Below are positions 1 through 12,052 of a stretch of 64,000 bases of DNA, one piece after another (positions within the stretch are counted from its first letter, which is position 1; the number at the start of each line of letters is the position of its first letter). The position numbers and the translations under genes are program-made. Origin of the DNA: Trogon surrucura. Taxonomy: Eukaryota; Chordata; Aves; Trogoniformes; Trogonidae. The notes under the pieces are model-generated. The model made no database searches and was not told where the DNA came from. It was given only the letters and a program-made list of their open reading frames with translations. The DNA lies in the NCBI GenBank assembly GCA_020746105.1, contig CM036617.1, positions 42,375,898 to 42,439,897 of the forward strand, given 5' to 3'.

Positions 1-980
1 AGTGCCTCAAGGGTCGGTAGTGGGACCAGTATTATTCAATATATTCATTGATGACTTGGATGAGGGACTAGAGAGTACTATCAGCAAGTTTGCTGATGAC
101 ACCAAGCTGGGAGGAGTGGCTGACACGCCAGAAGGCTGTGCTGCCATTCAGTGAGACCTGGACAGGCTGGAGCGTTGGGCTGGGAAAAATTTAATGAAAT
201 ATAACAAGGGTAAATGTAGAGTCTTGCATCTGGGTAGGAACAACCTCAGGTTCCAGTATAAGCTGGGGAATGACTTATTAGAGAGCAGTGTAGGGGAAAG
301 GGACCTGAGAGTCTTGGTGGACAGCAGGATGACCATGAGCCAGCACTGTGCCCTTGTGGCCAGGAAGGCCAATGGCATCCTGGGGTGTATTAGAAGGGGG
401 GTGGTTAGTAGGTCAAGAGAGGTTCTCCTTCCCCTCTACTCTGCCCTGGTGAGACCCCATCTGGAATAGTGTGTCCAGTTCTGGACCCCTCAGTTCAAGA
501 AAGACAGGGAACTGCTGGAGAGAGTCCAGCATAGGGCAACTAGGATGATGAAGGGAGTGGAGCATCTCCCTTATGAGAAAAGACTGAGGGAGCTGGGGCT
601 CTTTAGTTTGGAGAAGACGAGACTGAGGGGTGACCTCATTAATGTTTACAAATATATCAAGGGTGAGTGTCACGAGGATGGAGCCAGGCTCTTCTCGGTG
701 ACAACCACTGATAGGACAAGGGGTAATGGGCTGAAACTGGAACATAAGAGGTTCCGCTTAAACTCGAGAAGAAACTTCTTCTCAGTGAGGGTGACGGAGC
801 CCTGGAACAGGCTGCCCAGAGAGGTTGTGGAGTCTCCTTCTCCAGAGACATTCAAGATCTGCCTGGACACATTCCTATGTAGCATAATCTAGGCGTTCCT
901 GCTCTGGCAGGGGGATTGGACTTGATGATCTTTCGAGGTCCCTTCCAATCCCTAACATTCTATGATTCTATGATTTTATG
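1..980 (+). mobile_element. CR1 LINE, 3' part (RT end and 3' UTR)
   Basis: This is the 3' part of a CR1 non-LTR retrotransposon, cut at its 5' side by the window edge. One frame (starting at base 2) reads from the RT palm through the C-terminal region to a stop at 890-892. It contains PQGS, the catalytic FADDTK motif, and the usual CR1 ending with [17 protein letters not shown] and LDTFL. Only two in-frame stops break it (TGA 152-154, TAG 467-469), and I see no frameshift. The 3' UTR follows and ends in ATTCTATG-type repeats near 960-980. ORF2 of CR1 makes an endonuclease/reverse transcriptase; this copy cannot make it. The light damage suggests a fairly young copy. Confidence 0.95.
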
Positions 981-3867
981 AATAGTAACAATACAAGGAA
1001 TGAAGGTGATATGAAAGAAAGATTTTACTGCCACAGGATATCTTTTTCTTGAGCATATGATGTCTCAGGACAGTTTTTCTCCATTCTTATGATTCTTAAA
1101 CAAAAACAGACTTATGGGAAAGGAAAGGCAACACCTCCAGCTTAAGGCATCTCAAAAGTGCCATGGACCTTGCTGTCATACTTTGCGTTTTTCAGGTCTA
1201 CAACAAGTATTGTACATCACAGAGTCATTCTGTACATTAACAGAAAGTCTGACACTTTGAATTTGTTGGATGTGAACAGTTTGTCTAATCTATCTGGCTT
1301 TAGATTTCTACAAACTGATGGTGAGACCTGGGTCCAATGCCTTCATGCTTTCATATGCTTCAGCTTTTCTTTCGGATAGGATTGAAAAAGGTAGATTCTG
1401 TTTCAAATTTCAAAGCAGTTTATATCACACAGGAGCCAGCAGGCCAGATAAAATCTAAAGGACTGAGCAGAAAATGACTGAAAAAGAAGTGTAGACTAAA
1501 ACCCCATGAGGCTATGCTGAAAGCTCAGAAAAAATCAAAAACCACATTAGCTCAATAACCAATTTAGAACTGGGGATGTATATGTTGCATTAATGTTAAG
1601 ACTACACTTTTCCTCTCTTAAGAGAAAAAAAATAGTTACTGATCCTCTAACTGTTTCAGGCTGAAAAAATATAATTATTGGAACCTTAGTGAATTCTAGC
1701 AGAGACTGCTTTATGTCATTACTCTTAGTAAACAATCTGACTGAGGGAAATGCAGGTTTCTGTTTTTCTGACAAGCTACTTACTACAATGACTGTCACAC
1801 ATTTAAACGTTACTGTGTTTTTTTCTTATTGAAGTTTCAGTATGTTTTTAAGTTCAAAGAGATCTTGTTATTTTTCATTTAAAAAACCATGTCATTAGTT
1901 CTCCAAGTTACTCAATCCTATCGATCCAGTTGATTTTCTCTGTCAGTCTCCTGGGAAAAAAAAATACGTGTTCCAGTCTGAGACTTTTTGCTTTGTTCTG
2001 CCCTTTCCCTTATGGGAAGGTAAAATCCTAACAGAATTCGTAAAAAAAAAAAATAAATAAAAAAATTCCTTCTTCCCTTTCAAATCTCTCGTTCAGTCTC
2101 ACATCTGCTGTGTTACTAAGAGAACACCAAGTGGCACAGTTTCTTACAGTATATTTATATACGTGCACACAAGGTCCTTTGTGTTCTTGAGAGACCATCT
2201 CCCCAGGCAAGCTTCATTTCGCCTGTGCTTTCAGTGGTCTTAACAGAAGAAAAAAACACCGGTTTTCCCTGAGAGAAACAAAATGAGTCTACTGAAAATA
2301 TTGCAACACTTTTTAGTAATATTTTTTACCCCAAGTAACACAATACCTGTAACTTGCAGGCAATGCACTGCCTTGCAACTTCTGCATAAAATTAGATGGT
2401 TTCACCCAGAGAAAATATCTCTTTACTTTCTTTTAACTAAATAGTGTAACATTTACTTGGTCAATTATATTCATTCAGATCTTGATAGGTCTTTTCTGCT
2501 ACGTTATTAAACTTCATATATTCTAACCTGATGTGAAAAGCATCGCTGGACCTATGGAGACAAATAAATAAAAAAATTTTAAAAATCTTTCCACAAGCAA
2601 GCTACAGAATCTTACTAAGTTATAACACGTTTCTAAGAAAATATGGAAAATATTTGAAAATATTGTTATAGAACATGGTAACAACAATAAGACATTTTTG
2701 ATCATTCATTAGAGATTGAAGTTAAATTAGTTCTCGTTCTCATGAGCTAGGAACATGTACTTGAAGAAATAACCTGACAGAGTTAAGATAGTAAATATTT
2801 AAGACCTCTTAACTAATTTAGGAGGTCATCTCACCAGTTGTAACCATTCTACAAGAGAATATTTTATTCTTTCTGTACTGTTTTTAAGGCCTTACAAAAT
2901 ACGTGTGTCATGTCATATAGTAAAGAGTCCAAACACTGTCCAGGATTTGCCTGCACTAGAAATCTCGGTTGCTTTAAAATACATGTGTCTTCCTAGCAGA
3001 TACATAAATCTGTCACTTTAGTAAAGCTTGTAATTATACAGCCAGGAACCAAAATAAAATGAAGTATGATAGATTTACAGAAGTAAAAAATGTTTTCTGT
3101 CATACCAGCACAGTCTGAGGGGTTTTGTTTTTATAGTTACATTCACAAGTAAGATAAGTGTTACTGTAAAATGTAAAACATACAAACCCCCCAGAGATTC
3201 ACATGTCCATCTGCCTTGGCAAAACAATTTCAGAGGCAGAAGTCTTCCACACAGTAGTGTTTATCGCTATTCTAGGTAAACCAACCATTTTTTTTTAAAG
3301 AAAAAATAAAAATGTTTCTTACAAATGAACTAAAATTTATTGTTCTGAATAAATCTTTTCATACCCTTTCAGCTGAGATAGTGAACTAAAAGGTAACATA
3401 CAGGAAACTCTCTGGAAGATTGATACAGGTTAGATTTATTAAACAATTTAAAGCAGTTCCAGTACTCTCTACATACAAAAGGCTCCATTACTTTGTAATA
3501 AATCCTGAAGTCAAAGTTCTAACTTTTTTATAGCCAGTCTTACAACTTCAATTTTTGGAACAAAATCTCCTCTTGAAAAATTCCGTACTAGGAAAAAAAA
3601 AAATAGACAGTGAAGATTACTTCTATTTGCTGAAATCTATAGCTTTTACTGACATAAATATCTCTACACTAACTTCACAAATCTAGGTCTACAAAATCTT
3701 AATTAGCACTCATACATTCCAGTAATATGTGAAGTAATTTTTCTTTTCAACTCCAGATAATGGACATCAAAATCTACAGGGAAAGCTACACAATTCCATT
3801 GGGTTATATATTGAAGAGAATCCATACCTAGATTCTATGATTCCACTTTCAAAGAATGAGATCCTCC
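981..3867. other. Unique AT-rich DNA, no gene seen
   Basis: I see no repeat family and no coding exon I can support here. There are short A and T runs, for example near 2041-2060. Open frames are short and have the low-complexity make-up expected by chance. Confidence 0.5.
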
Positions 3868-3960
3868 TGGTTTCACAGGAAGGGAACTCTGGAGATCATC
3901 TCATCCAACCCCCCTGCTAAAGCAGGATTGCCTACAGCACTGGATTGCATCCACTTTATG
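3868..3960 (-). mobile_element. CR1 LINE 3' fragment (short, old)
   Basis: About 90 bases resemble the 3' end of CR1 on the minus strand: a TTTCACAGGAAGGGA stretch, then GAGATCATCTCATCCAACC, CCCCTGCTAAAGCAGG and a diverged end of ORF2. The terminal 8-mer repeats are not recognisable, so the copy is worn or truncated at both sides. Confidence 0.65.
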
Positions 3961-6876
3961 GATCCTTCTCTTTTCCGGAGTGAAGTGAATCACGTGTGTA
4001 AGTATTGACTGTGCTCTCTAAATCCATATAAGAGACATTATAATTCACTGTGGTTCCAGTGACATGAGGATAGCCGTATAACTTGAAAGTAAAGGAAGAA
4101 CTGACCCTAGATCCTAAAATTGTATCTTTTTATGTCATTGCACACCCTTTGTAGGTGTCTTACATCTAGATACGTAAGTCCTTTTGATGAATGAGGCCCA
4201 CATTTTTCTTTTTTTTTTTTTTTTTTTGAGTTAAAAGCCCTTTTTCAATTTGGTATTCTAGAAATCCCTAAAATAGCTACTCTGTCATCCACACTGAGGA
4301 TTTAAATTCACATAAAGCAACTCAACAGTTCCATGACTCTAAGTTTTTATTTTGTAGTCCCATGGTCACAGGTCACCTAATATTTCAAATATTTTATACA
4401 TAGATTTTTAATTATTTAACAGAAGTAATTTTTCCCTAAACTGGCCAGAAACTTATCCTGAAATATATGTCATTCTGATTATTGATTTTCACTGCTTGCT
4501 TTCTCACTCAGAAGAGAAATATTCTTGAAGCTACATGCATACCTTAATCCTCTGTTCTCTTTCATGTAAAAGGTAGATGTAGGTCTTAATTTACAATGTT
4601 AAGATCTTCATTCTTGGTTCTATTTCTATGAGAGAGATGACACTCTTTCCTTGTATCTATTATTCACCATATTGATGCTTCCATTTCTAGAAAATGTAAT
4701 AAATTCTTTTCCTGAAGTATTTTGGTTGAGTTATGTCAGGTTCAGAGTATTGTCAAGATTTATTGTGTTCAACTGGATCTCAGAATATTGCAGAAACATT
4801 CCCAACAGGGCTAGTCAAATAATTTCTTCTCTGTTAAAACTTTTTTTTTAAAAAAAAATAATTTGCAGTCAGTCCTTGTTGACATTCTCAGCTTCAGTTC
4901 CAACTATCTTCTGCAAATTCATGTGTATACCTCTTTAAAAAAAAATGGAAAAATATATGGCCACTTGCAAATACAATTTTGTAAGAGCTAGTGAGCAAGT
5001 ACAACAAATCTGTTTTTTAAAATAAATATTCCATTTTATGTCAACCAATTAAGTCAACCAATTATAGATACATTTTTAACTTTGAAAAGACAGATATTTA
5101 ATAGAAATGTACATCTGTAATTTTACTAAGTACAGATAAAACATCCTGGGAATGAAAATGTTTTAACTTGAAATCTGTAGACTTCTAGCTGGATTTTCAG
5201 TGAGAAATAGTGGTAAAAAGCTATCCCTTTTTGTGTCTGCAAAAACTTCTCATGGTTAGAGAAATATCTGTGCACATGACAGGAGAGGAGAGCTGAAGAT
5301 CGAGAGGTTAATTCTACTTACTGTAGCATATACTCTGCAACTGACTTGTAGCTGTGTAATCTTTAGAATTCTCACTTAATAGGGAAGGCTTAAAGAGAAA
5401 GAAAAACAAATTCCTTTTAATGATAGTTCGAACCACTAAGATTTACTGAAGGAAAGGAAGGTTAATATTGGGGAAAGGGAGTTGCTGTATTTTCATCTTG
5501 TTCTTTGTTTTGTTTATGTTCAGAGAAGGACAGGAAAGTGTCTTAAAACATTTTTTTTTTCAAGAGAAATCAAAGGAGAAATAATGTTGGGAAGGGTGAG
5601 CCTTTATCCTTTAAAAGGAAAATGTTCTACAAAAAGCTACTACCCAAGACAACGTGAAAAGTAACACAATCCACTTACAAATAAAATTGTAGAAATAAAA
5701 AGTCTCCAACTATAAGCATCATTTATTGGAAAAAAAAAAAAAGTGTAGGCATGGGCCATTAACTGTACTATAATCTATTCAGTGAGTTTAATGTAAGGGT
5801 CATTATGAATTTAGTACTTATTAGTGATTTATAATGCAACGGCAGCTAGAAGTCATTCCTGGGATAGACACATCAATGTGCTATATTGCTTCTGCGTACT
5901 GAATAAGTGAAAGACTCAATTCACAGAACAGTTTGCTAACTGGTGTAAAGAATCTAGAACATTCTTCTGGTAATTTTGCAAAAGATAGCTGTTGGACTGC
6001 TCTTTTTTCCTTTCCAAATTAAGAGGATATACAAACTCCCACGCATATACCTTTTATCCTGCATCATCTTTCCTGTGACTTGGGAAATGCCCAAGATAAT
6101 ATTAAATATTTCATACAGCAGGCTGAATGCAAGATTCAGATCATATTTCTATTACTGTTGCATATGGAACATTACTTTTCTCATACGTTACACAGATTTA
6201 GATTAATAGAGCGTAGCAGAATTTTGCATCATGTTGAGAAGATATTCAGAAGCTCCATCAGGGTCATCTAGCTGTGCATATATGCATTGCATACTATGCT
6301 CGATGGACACTTAAACAGAAAAGGCTGGGTAGACCTCTCACCACTAGAATTGATAGCCTAATATCAAGATAAGTGGGACAACCAAATCCCTTTTTCCTTC
6401 TTCCTTGTCGTTCTGATGTGATAACATTGGCTTTTCTATTGATTACCCAGCAAGCATCCATATACCCAGGCTTGATTTGGCTTACTTTTTAAAAATTTTT
6501 ATTATTACTTTGTTTGCTTGAGTTTGTGGGTTTTTTTTCTTCTTTCGATATTTTTTTCCTTTTGTTTTTTTTTTTTTTAAATTTTCCTACTGTGATACTG
6601 TGGTGTCAAATACCCAAGCATTTCAGGAGAGCAGAAGCTTCAGAAATGATAGTAGTTTTACTACAATAGAGTTTATTTTCAAATTTAAAATTTGACAGCT
6701 TTAGTAGTACTCAGTGTGAAGTAGAACCTTAATTTGAGACAGATTGTCATGATACAGTCTTTAATGAGGAATTATTGAGTAAAGAACTTTGTCACAGCTT
6801 TCCCTAAATCATCATTAACTTGAGAAAGAGATAAAAATGCCTATACTACTGAGTTTTGCCTTCTACTGCATTGTAC
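3961..6876. other. Unique AT-rich DNA with T-runs
   Basis: No repeat family is recognised. Notable simple sequence: a T run at about 4209-4227, a T8/A9 palindrome near 4842-4859, and T-rich DNA at 6530-6580. A minus-strand exon-like stretch at 6051-6148 (donor GTATATGC) is open in one frame, but other frames there are open too, so I do not call it. Confidence 0.45.
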
Positions 6877-7069
6877 CTTGTAGACACTCGTGGTTGTGCT
6901 GAATTCTCATGCTGTTGAACTTGGCAGACGTGAGGACAGGACACAATTTACAACACCGGCCTTCAATGAAACAGACATTCTTCTGCCTGAATTTATAATT
7001 AGACTTTTCAGATCTTATTTTTTTCAGTTTCAGTGCTGACTTTGACAAGACAACGTGGGGCAAGGTGAT
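6877..7069 (-). CDS. Candidate internal exon, cysteine-rich, unidentified
   Basis: On the minus strand a strong acceptor (a long T run, then CCATTTTCAG) precedes 193 bases open in one frame and ending at a GTACAATG donor. The frame encodes 64 residues plus one base. They include the cysteine cluster FIEGRCCKLCPV and the end MRIQHNHECLQ. Base composition is visibly richer in G and C than the flanks, and third positions are varied. I do not recognise the family. The upstream candidate exon at 7142-7175 joins in phase. The length alone is not significant in AT-rich DNA, so this could be chance or a decayed copy. Confidence 0.3.
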
Positions 7070-7141
7070 CTGAAAATGGTAATTGAAAAAAAAAAGAAAG
7101 GTCATCCATAGCTGTGGAAATGGCAAATGGATAGAGAAGAC

Positions 7142-7175
7142 CTTTATTCTCCTTGGAGTATCTGTCTCCACATAC
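7142..7175 (-). CDS. Candidate small exon upstream of 6877-7069
   Basis: A 34-base stretch on the minus strand sits between a good acceptor (TTTTTCTTGCCATTGCAG) and a weaker GTCTTC donor. Read so that it ends on a codon boundary it encodes YVETDTPRRIK, and it then continues in phase into the 6877-7069 candidate (ITLPHVVLSK...). The phase match is the main support. The product is unknown. Confidence 0.22.
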
Positions 7176-8811
7176 CTGCAATGGCAAGAAAAATGGAAGG
7201 AGAAACAAACCTGTAAAAGCTTAGGTGTATCTCATTTCCCTTTTTGCTGTGTGGTTGTGGAAGACAATGTTTTATTTCTACATCTCTGTTCTAGTATAGA
7301 ATTCTGGTACAAAACTGAACAGAGAACCATCATCTCCAAAACCATCAGGAAGTCAACCTAGCTTTGTCTATAAAAATGGCTTAAATTTCTCTGTGGTTTG
7401 GCTCAAAATGATGCCAGGTGATAGCTGTATGTCCAGCTCAAAGGCTGTACAAAGCTCAGTAACTTCATGACTCTCAGTGCAGTTGTTGTAAGGTTATCTA
7501 GAGTCCAGGCTGCCTGTGAATCCCACCTGTCTCTATAATAACTAACAATGAACCTTTCAAAAGCTTTGTATGCACAGCATGTGAAGTTGCTGAGGACAGT
7601 GGTCAAAATAAGTCATTCTGTGCCTTGTTTGTTCACACAGAGTAAGCCTGATTTTTTCTTTCTAGAAGATACAGGGCTTGGGCAATAAATATGTGTAAAT
7701 ATCTCTTACTCAGTATTTAGTTTTAGGGAGTTTTGGCCATTTAACAAACAGTAACAGAGATTTTCTGCCCATGTAAGCATTCTAAATGATACAGAATCCC
7801 TAGCTTTGTACACGTCACAAGAAAAAATAATTCTCTGACTGCTAAATGAATGTGTCTGCCATTAAAACATTCAGACAAGTCAGAAATATAAAATATTTCT
7901 GTCTTGTATTATTTTTTTGTAAATCCTTGCAATTATAAAATATAGTATTTAGTCATTTTCTAGTTCCTCTGGTAAATTTAGTGCCATACTATCCTACACT
8001 TCACTGACTCCTGTAACAAAAGGTCAGTTGGAAGCGAAATTACAAAATGCATTCCACCCAGTATTTTGCTAATTAAGTGTCATGTGGCCATCATCCTGAT
8101 CTCTAATTTAAAAGACAATGGAGGACACTTTTTCCCTTTGCTGCTGAGAATATTCACTCAACCAGGTGAGCATCAGATTTAATTGGAAGGAAGGAGATGT
8201 CACAAAACTTTGTCTAGAAAGAGTTAAAGGATTATAGCAGGTCAGTGAAAATGTCATTGGCATTAAATGACTATGACAGATAAAAGGCCTTTGGGCTCAT
8301 CCTCATGTAAGATCAAACACCTTTTTTGTCTGACTAGTACTAGATCAACAAAATATCTGCCAACTATGGGGCTCACAGAGGGGAATAATTTCTTTTCGTT
8401 TTCACTGTGTATTTTTCAGTGCAATACAGCCTGAAAAATGGCAGTGACACCTCCTGTAATGATTTGTTTGTGTATTTATCCAGATCTCTGCTGAGAGGTA
8501 GATGACAGCACCTATTGCTTATTGTTTAACTTTTATTTCATTGTGCTGTGAAGAGATAACTGCATCCCCAGCTACACCTCCGTATTTTAACTGGTCTAGA
8601 GCTAGAAGCAGGTTTATTTATAAAAAAGAATGTTCAGAAAAAATATATTTTAATGAATAAGGTGACTTTTTTTTACTGATTCACTACTTTGTTAACAACC
8701 ACTCCAGAAACACAGATCTAGCAGAATTTATTTTTATTATTTCCCCTGCATCTGGAATTGTTATTACTTCTGAGGAAAAAAAAAAAAAAAGGCAATTTAT
8801 GGCACCAGGCG
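7176..8811. other. Unique AT-rich DNA, no gene seen
   Basis: No repeat family or convincing exon is visible in this stretch. Confidence 0.45.
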
Positions 8812-8855
8812 TAAATAGAAATAAATAGAATAAATAGAAATAAATAGAATAAAAC
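8812..8855. repeat. AAATAGAAT-type microsatellite beside a CR1 tail
   Basis: A short array of AAATAGAAATAAATAGAAT units lies directly before the 3' end of the minus-strand CR1 that starts at 8862. It may have grown from the A-rich target or tail of that insertion. Confidence 0.75.
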
Positions 8856-8861
8856 AGAACA

Positions 8862-9410
8862 ATCACAGAATTACAGAATCAGAGAATGTCAGGGGTTGGA
8901 AGGGACCTAGACAGATCATCTAGTCCAGCCCCCCTGCCAGAGCGGGATCACCTACAGTAGAGCGCACAGGAATGTGTCCAGGCAGCTTTTGAATGTCTCT
9001 GGAGAAGAAGACTCCACAACTTCCCTGGGCAGCCTGTTCCAGTGCTCTGTCACCCTCACAGTGAGAAAGTTTTTTCTAATATTTTTTGTGGAACCTCCTG
9101 TGTTCCAGCTTGCATCCATTGCCCCTTGTCCTATCATTGGACATCACTGAAAAGAACCTGGCTCCATCGTCCTGACATTCACCCTTGACATATTTATAAA
9201 CATTTATGAGATCATCCCTCAGCCTCCTCTTCTCCAAGCCAAAGACACCCAGCTCCTTCAGCCTTTCCTCATAAGGGAGATGTTCCACTCCCTTCATCAT
9301 CTTTGTGGCTCTGTGCTGGACTCTCTCAAGCAGTTCCCTGCCTCTCTTGAGCTGAGGGGCCCAGAACTAGACACAATATTCCAGATGTGGCCTCACCAGG
9401 GCAGAGTACA
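8862..9410 (-). mobile_element. CR1 LINE 3' fragment, 5'-truncated
   Basis: On the minus strand this reads as the C-terminal part of CR1 ORF2 ([20 protein letters not shown], then TRGNG and [11 protein letters not shown]) followed by the 3' UTR and an ATTCTGTGATT-like tail at 8862-8885. The frame is broken by a small shift near 9080-9110, where two overlapping frames carry the two halves. It is 5'-truncated near 9410, as is usual for CR1. Confidence 0.92.
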
Positions 9411-9431
9411 CAAAAGTACTTAGCAACTGTA

Positions 9432-9612
9432 AAATTACAGAATCACAATTTTGTTTGGTGTTGGAAGGGATCATTGAATGTCATCTAGTCCAAACCTACT
9501 GCAGAGAGAAAGGACATCTTCAACTAGATCAGGTTTCTCAGAGCCATTCAGGCTCGTCTAGGGATGGAGTTTCTACCACTTCTTTGTGCAAGCGATTCCA
9601 GTGGTTTTTTTT
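9432..9612 (-). mobile_element. CR1 LINE 3' tail, different subfamily
   Basis: This is a second CR1 3' end on the minus strand (AATTACAGAATCAC, GTTGGAAGGGATC, TCATCTAGTCC, CTAGATCAGGTT). It lies about 20 bases beyond the 5' end of the preceding copy and differs from it in sequence, so it is a separate insertion or the remains of an older copy that was hit again. Confidence 0.85.
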
Positions 9613-10433
9613 TGAAAAAAAAATTTCTCCTTATTTATTTTGAGATAATTTTATCAAAGCTGCAGCTGCACTATGGAACCTATTAAAAGAGTTTTGACTA
9701 TTTAGTAACAGAGTCTGATGTCCTATATCCGAAATAGCAGAATTTTATCATGCATTTAATACATTTTTGTTGGATTAAACAGAGGCTAAATATTGAAGAG
9801 TATAATAAAGGTACATTGTATTTCATCCCAAAAATCTGAAGCCTTATGGAAAAAGAATTTTTTTATGATAAAAGCTGTTACAATAATGAAAAATAAATGT
9901 GGTGTTTGACTTATTCAGAAGAAAGGTGAACTTTGCATTTTTAATGTTGGTTTATTGTTTCAGGGTTTTATATTTTTTTTTATTTCAAGTCAGATCTTAG
10001 GCCATGCCTAAAGATGATGTCAGTGGGAGGTTTCTAGGGAAGACAATGAAGAACAACTGATATATCAAAGGCATATTACAAGGTTATTGAGGCTAGAAAA
10101 TGCATTTGACACAGTGATCTAGAAAGATGACAACAAGAGTTGTAATGTTACTAATCCTGACTGGAGAACTGTAGTGAAGGAAGAACAGTTTGACCTATAT
10201 TTCCTGTTGCTCTTGTGAATATACTGGCAATGATAGCCATTGACTGTTTAGAAACCAGCAATGAATCTCTATGCCAGAAATACACTACTCTCAATTAAAA
10301 CACCTTCTAGAGTAGATCAAACTATTATTTTGCCTTCCTTATTCTAAAAATTCACTACCGCTGTGAGATTCTACGTGACTGTTCTGAGAAGGCTTAACAC
10401 AAACTTGATACTTCCAAGTATCAAGAAGGATTA
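9613..10433. other. Unique AT-rich DNA, no gene seen
   Basis: No repeat family or convincing exon is visible in this stretch. Confidence 0.4.
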
Positions 10434-11052
10434 CAGAGCACTGGAAGCATCAGTAAGGGGCTCTGGAGCACAGGTAGTATTTCGTCGGTCCTCCTGGTAA
10501 AAGATAAGGGGTTTGAAATGTGCAGTCATATCTGGCAAGTCAAAAACTAGGTACAGGACAGGTACCACAGGCCCCTGAAGGTCTGGAGTTCCCAGCACGA
10601 AGAAGACACGGACCTGGTCAAATGGGCCCAGAGGAGGTTCATGAAGATGGAACACCTCCCCTGTGAGGACAGACCGAGAGAGCTGATGTTATTCAACCTG
10701 GAGAAGAGAAGACCCCAGAGAGACCTTATAGATGCCTTCTGGTACTTGAAGGGGGCTACAGGAAAGCAGGAGAGGGACTCTTTATCAAGGAGTGTAGGGA
10801 TAGAACAAGGGGTAATGGTTTCAGACTGAAAGAGAGCAGAATTAGATTAGATATTAGGAAGAAATTATTTTCTGTCATGGTGGTGAAACACTAAAGCAAG
10901 CTGCTCAGAAAAGCTGTGGATGTACCCCTCCCTGGAATTGTTCGAAGTCAGTAACCTGTTTTAGTGGAAGCTGTCCCTGCTCATGGCAGGGAGATTTGGA
11001 ACTAAAATATCTTTAAGGTCCCTTACAACCTCAAACCTTCTATGATTCTACT
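10434..11052 (+). mobile_element. CR1 LINE with ORF1 piece joined to ORF2 end
   Basis: The plus strand starts with sequence like the C-terminal esterase (SGNH) part of CR1 ORF1: SGAQVVF, then after a break KGFEMCSHIWQVK. Within a few dozen bases it becomes the C-terminal end of ORF2 (WSSQHEEDTDL, WAQRR, EHLPCEDRPRELMLF, NLEKRR) and the 3' UTR, ending CCTTCTATGATTCT. In a full CR1 these parts are separated by the endonuclease and RT regions, so this copy has lost the middle. Stops in the ORF1 part show it is dead. Confidence 0.8.
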
Positions 11053-11698
11053 ACAGGATTCTATTTCCAGCCATAAAACAATGAGTAATATTTCTAATTA
11101 CACATGTTAATATTCTGGTGTATCAATACTACTGCACTGTTATTCATGTAACTTCAAATTCCGACAGTTTTCTCTTGACAATTAAAATGCTATATCACAC
11201 CTTTTGTAGGTTAATAAAATGCAAGATAACATACTCTGAAAATCTGCAATGTTGTATCGTGATTCTCTCCCAAATGCAGCAAATCAATGAGTCCATGATA
11301 AACAACTGCTTAAGTTCATGCCTGGTATCATATTTTATAAGTAATTTATACACATTTTCTAGTTTAAACTTTCTGAGAAACCATCTTCTCTTGGATAACA
11401 TAAATCCACTTATTTAACTTCTGCAACTACACATAGAATCAAGTATTTTTTCTGTGATGTTAGTGTAAGGGTTTCATTTCTTGTTTCTTCGTATTTTTAA
11501 AATTGAAGTATATTGATGTTAATGAGTATATAGATAGTAAATTACTTTTGAGGATAAGAATATTTTAGAAATTTTTCTTTAGAGTTCTTTTTGTTTGAAT
11601 CCATTATTTATTTCATACTAGTGACACTAAGTACTGAAATATCACATGAAGCATCTTTTTTTTCACAAATGTAATTCCGCTTTTCTGTATATACGTCC
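11053..11698. other. Unique AT-rich DNA, no gene seen
   Basis: No repeat family is recognised. Open frames on both strands at 11118-11417 overlap each other and look like chance frames in AT-rich DNA. Confidence 0.45.
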
Positions 11699-11985
11699 TA
11701 GTTCAAGCAGATTGCCTGGACCAAGAACAAAGAACCACATGGTCTACAGCTCACTCCTTCCCCCACTCACATCTCCACAGGGATATGGAGGGAGAAAACT
11801 GAACCAAAAAGGCTCAAGGACTGAGATTAAGGACAGAGTCAGTAACGATCTATCACTTAAGATGATGGGTGAAAAAAGCAGAGAGACTTGGAGAGAAAAC
11901 ATAGATTTAATTTACCACCGCCATTTACAGAAGCAGGATAGTGAGAGGTGGGAAGAGTGCTCCCATTCTCAGTTAAAACCACATG
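11699..11985 (-). mobile_element. Degraded LTR fragment, same family as 20 and 35 kb LTRs
   Basis: This reads as a worn version of the first ~290 bases of the 35047-36231 LTR in the same window orientation: CCTGGACCAAG, CTCACTCCTTCCCCCA, GGGAGAAAACTG, GAGATTAAGGACAG, then a TTTAATTTACCA stretch matching the AATAAA-bearing part. The rest of the LTR is missing. It stops close to the start of the different GC-richer block at ~12053. Confidence 0.55.
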
Positions 11986-12052
11986 CGTAATTAGACTGGG
12001 ATGCTAATCCACAGTGTACCTTTAGAAAGGTAAATAATTCTGAGATCAGCTA

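Noticed and set aside
3832-3846. GATTCTATGATTCC as a plus-strand CR1 tail
   Set aside because: No CR1 3' UTR precedes it on the plus strand; the neighbouring CR1 piece is in the other orientation.
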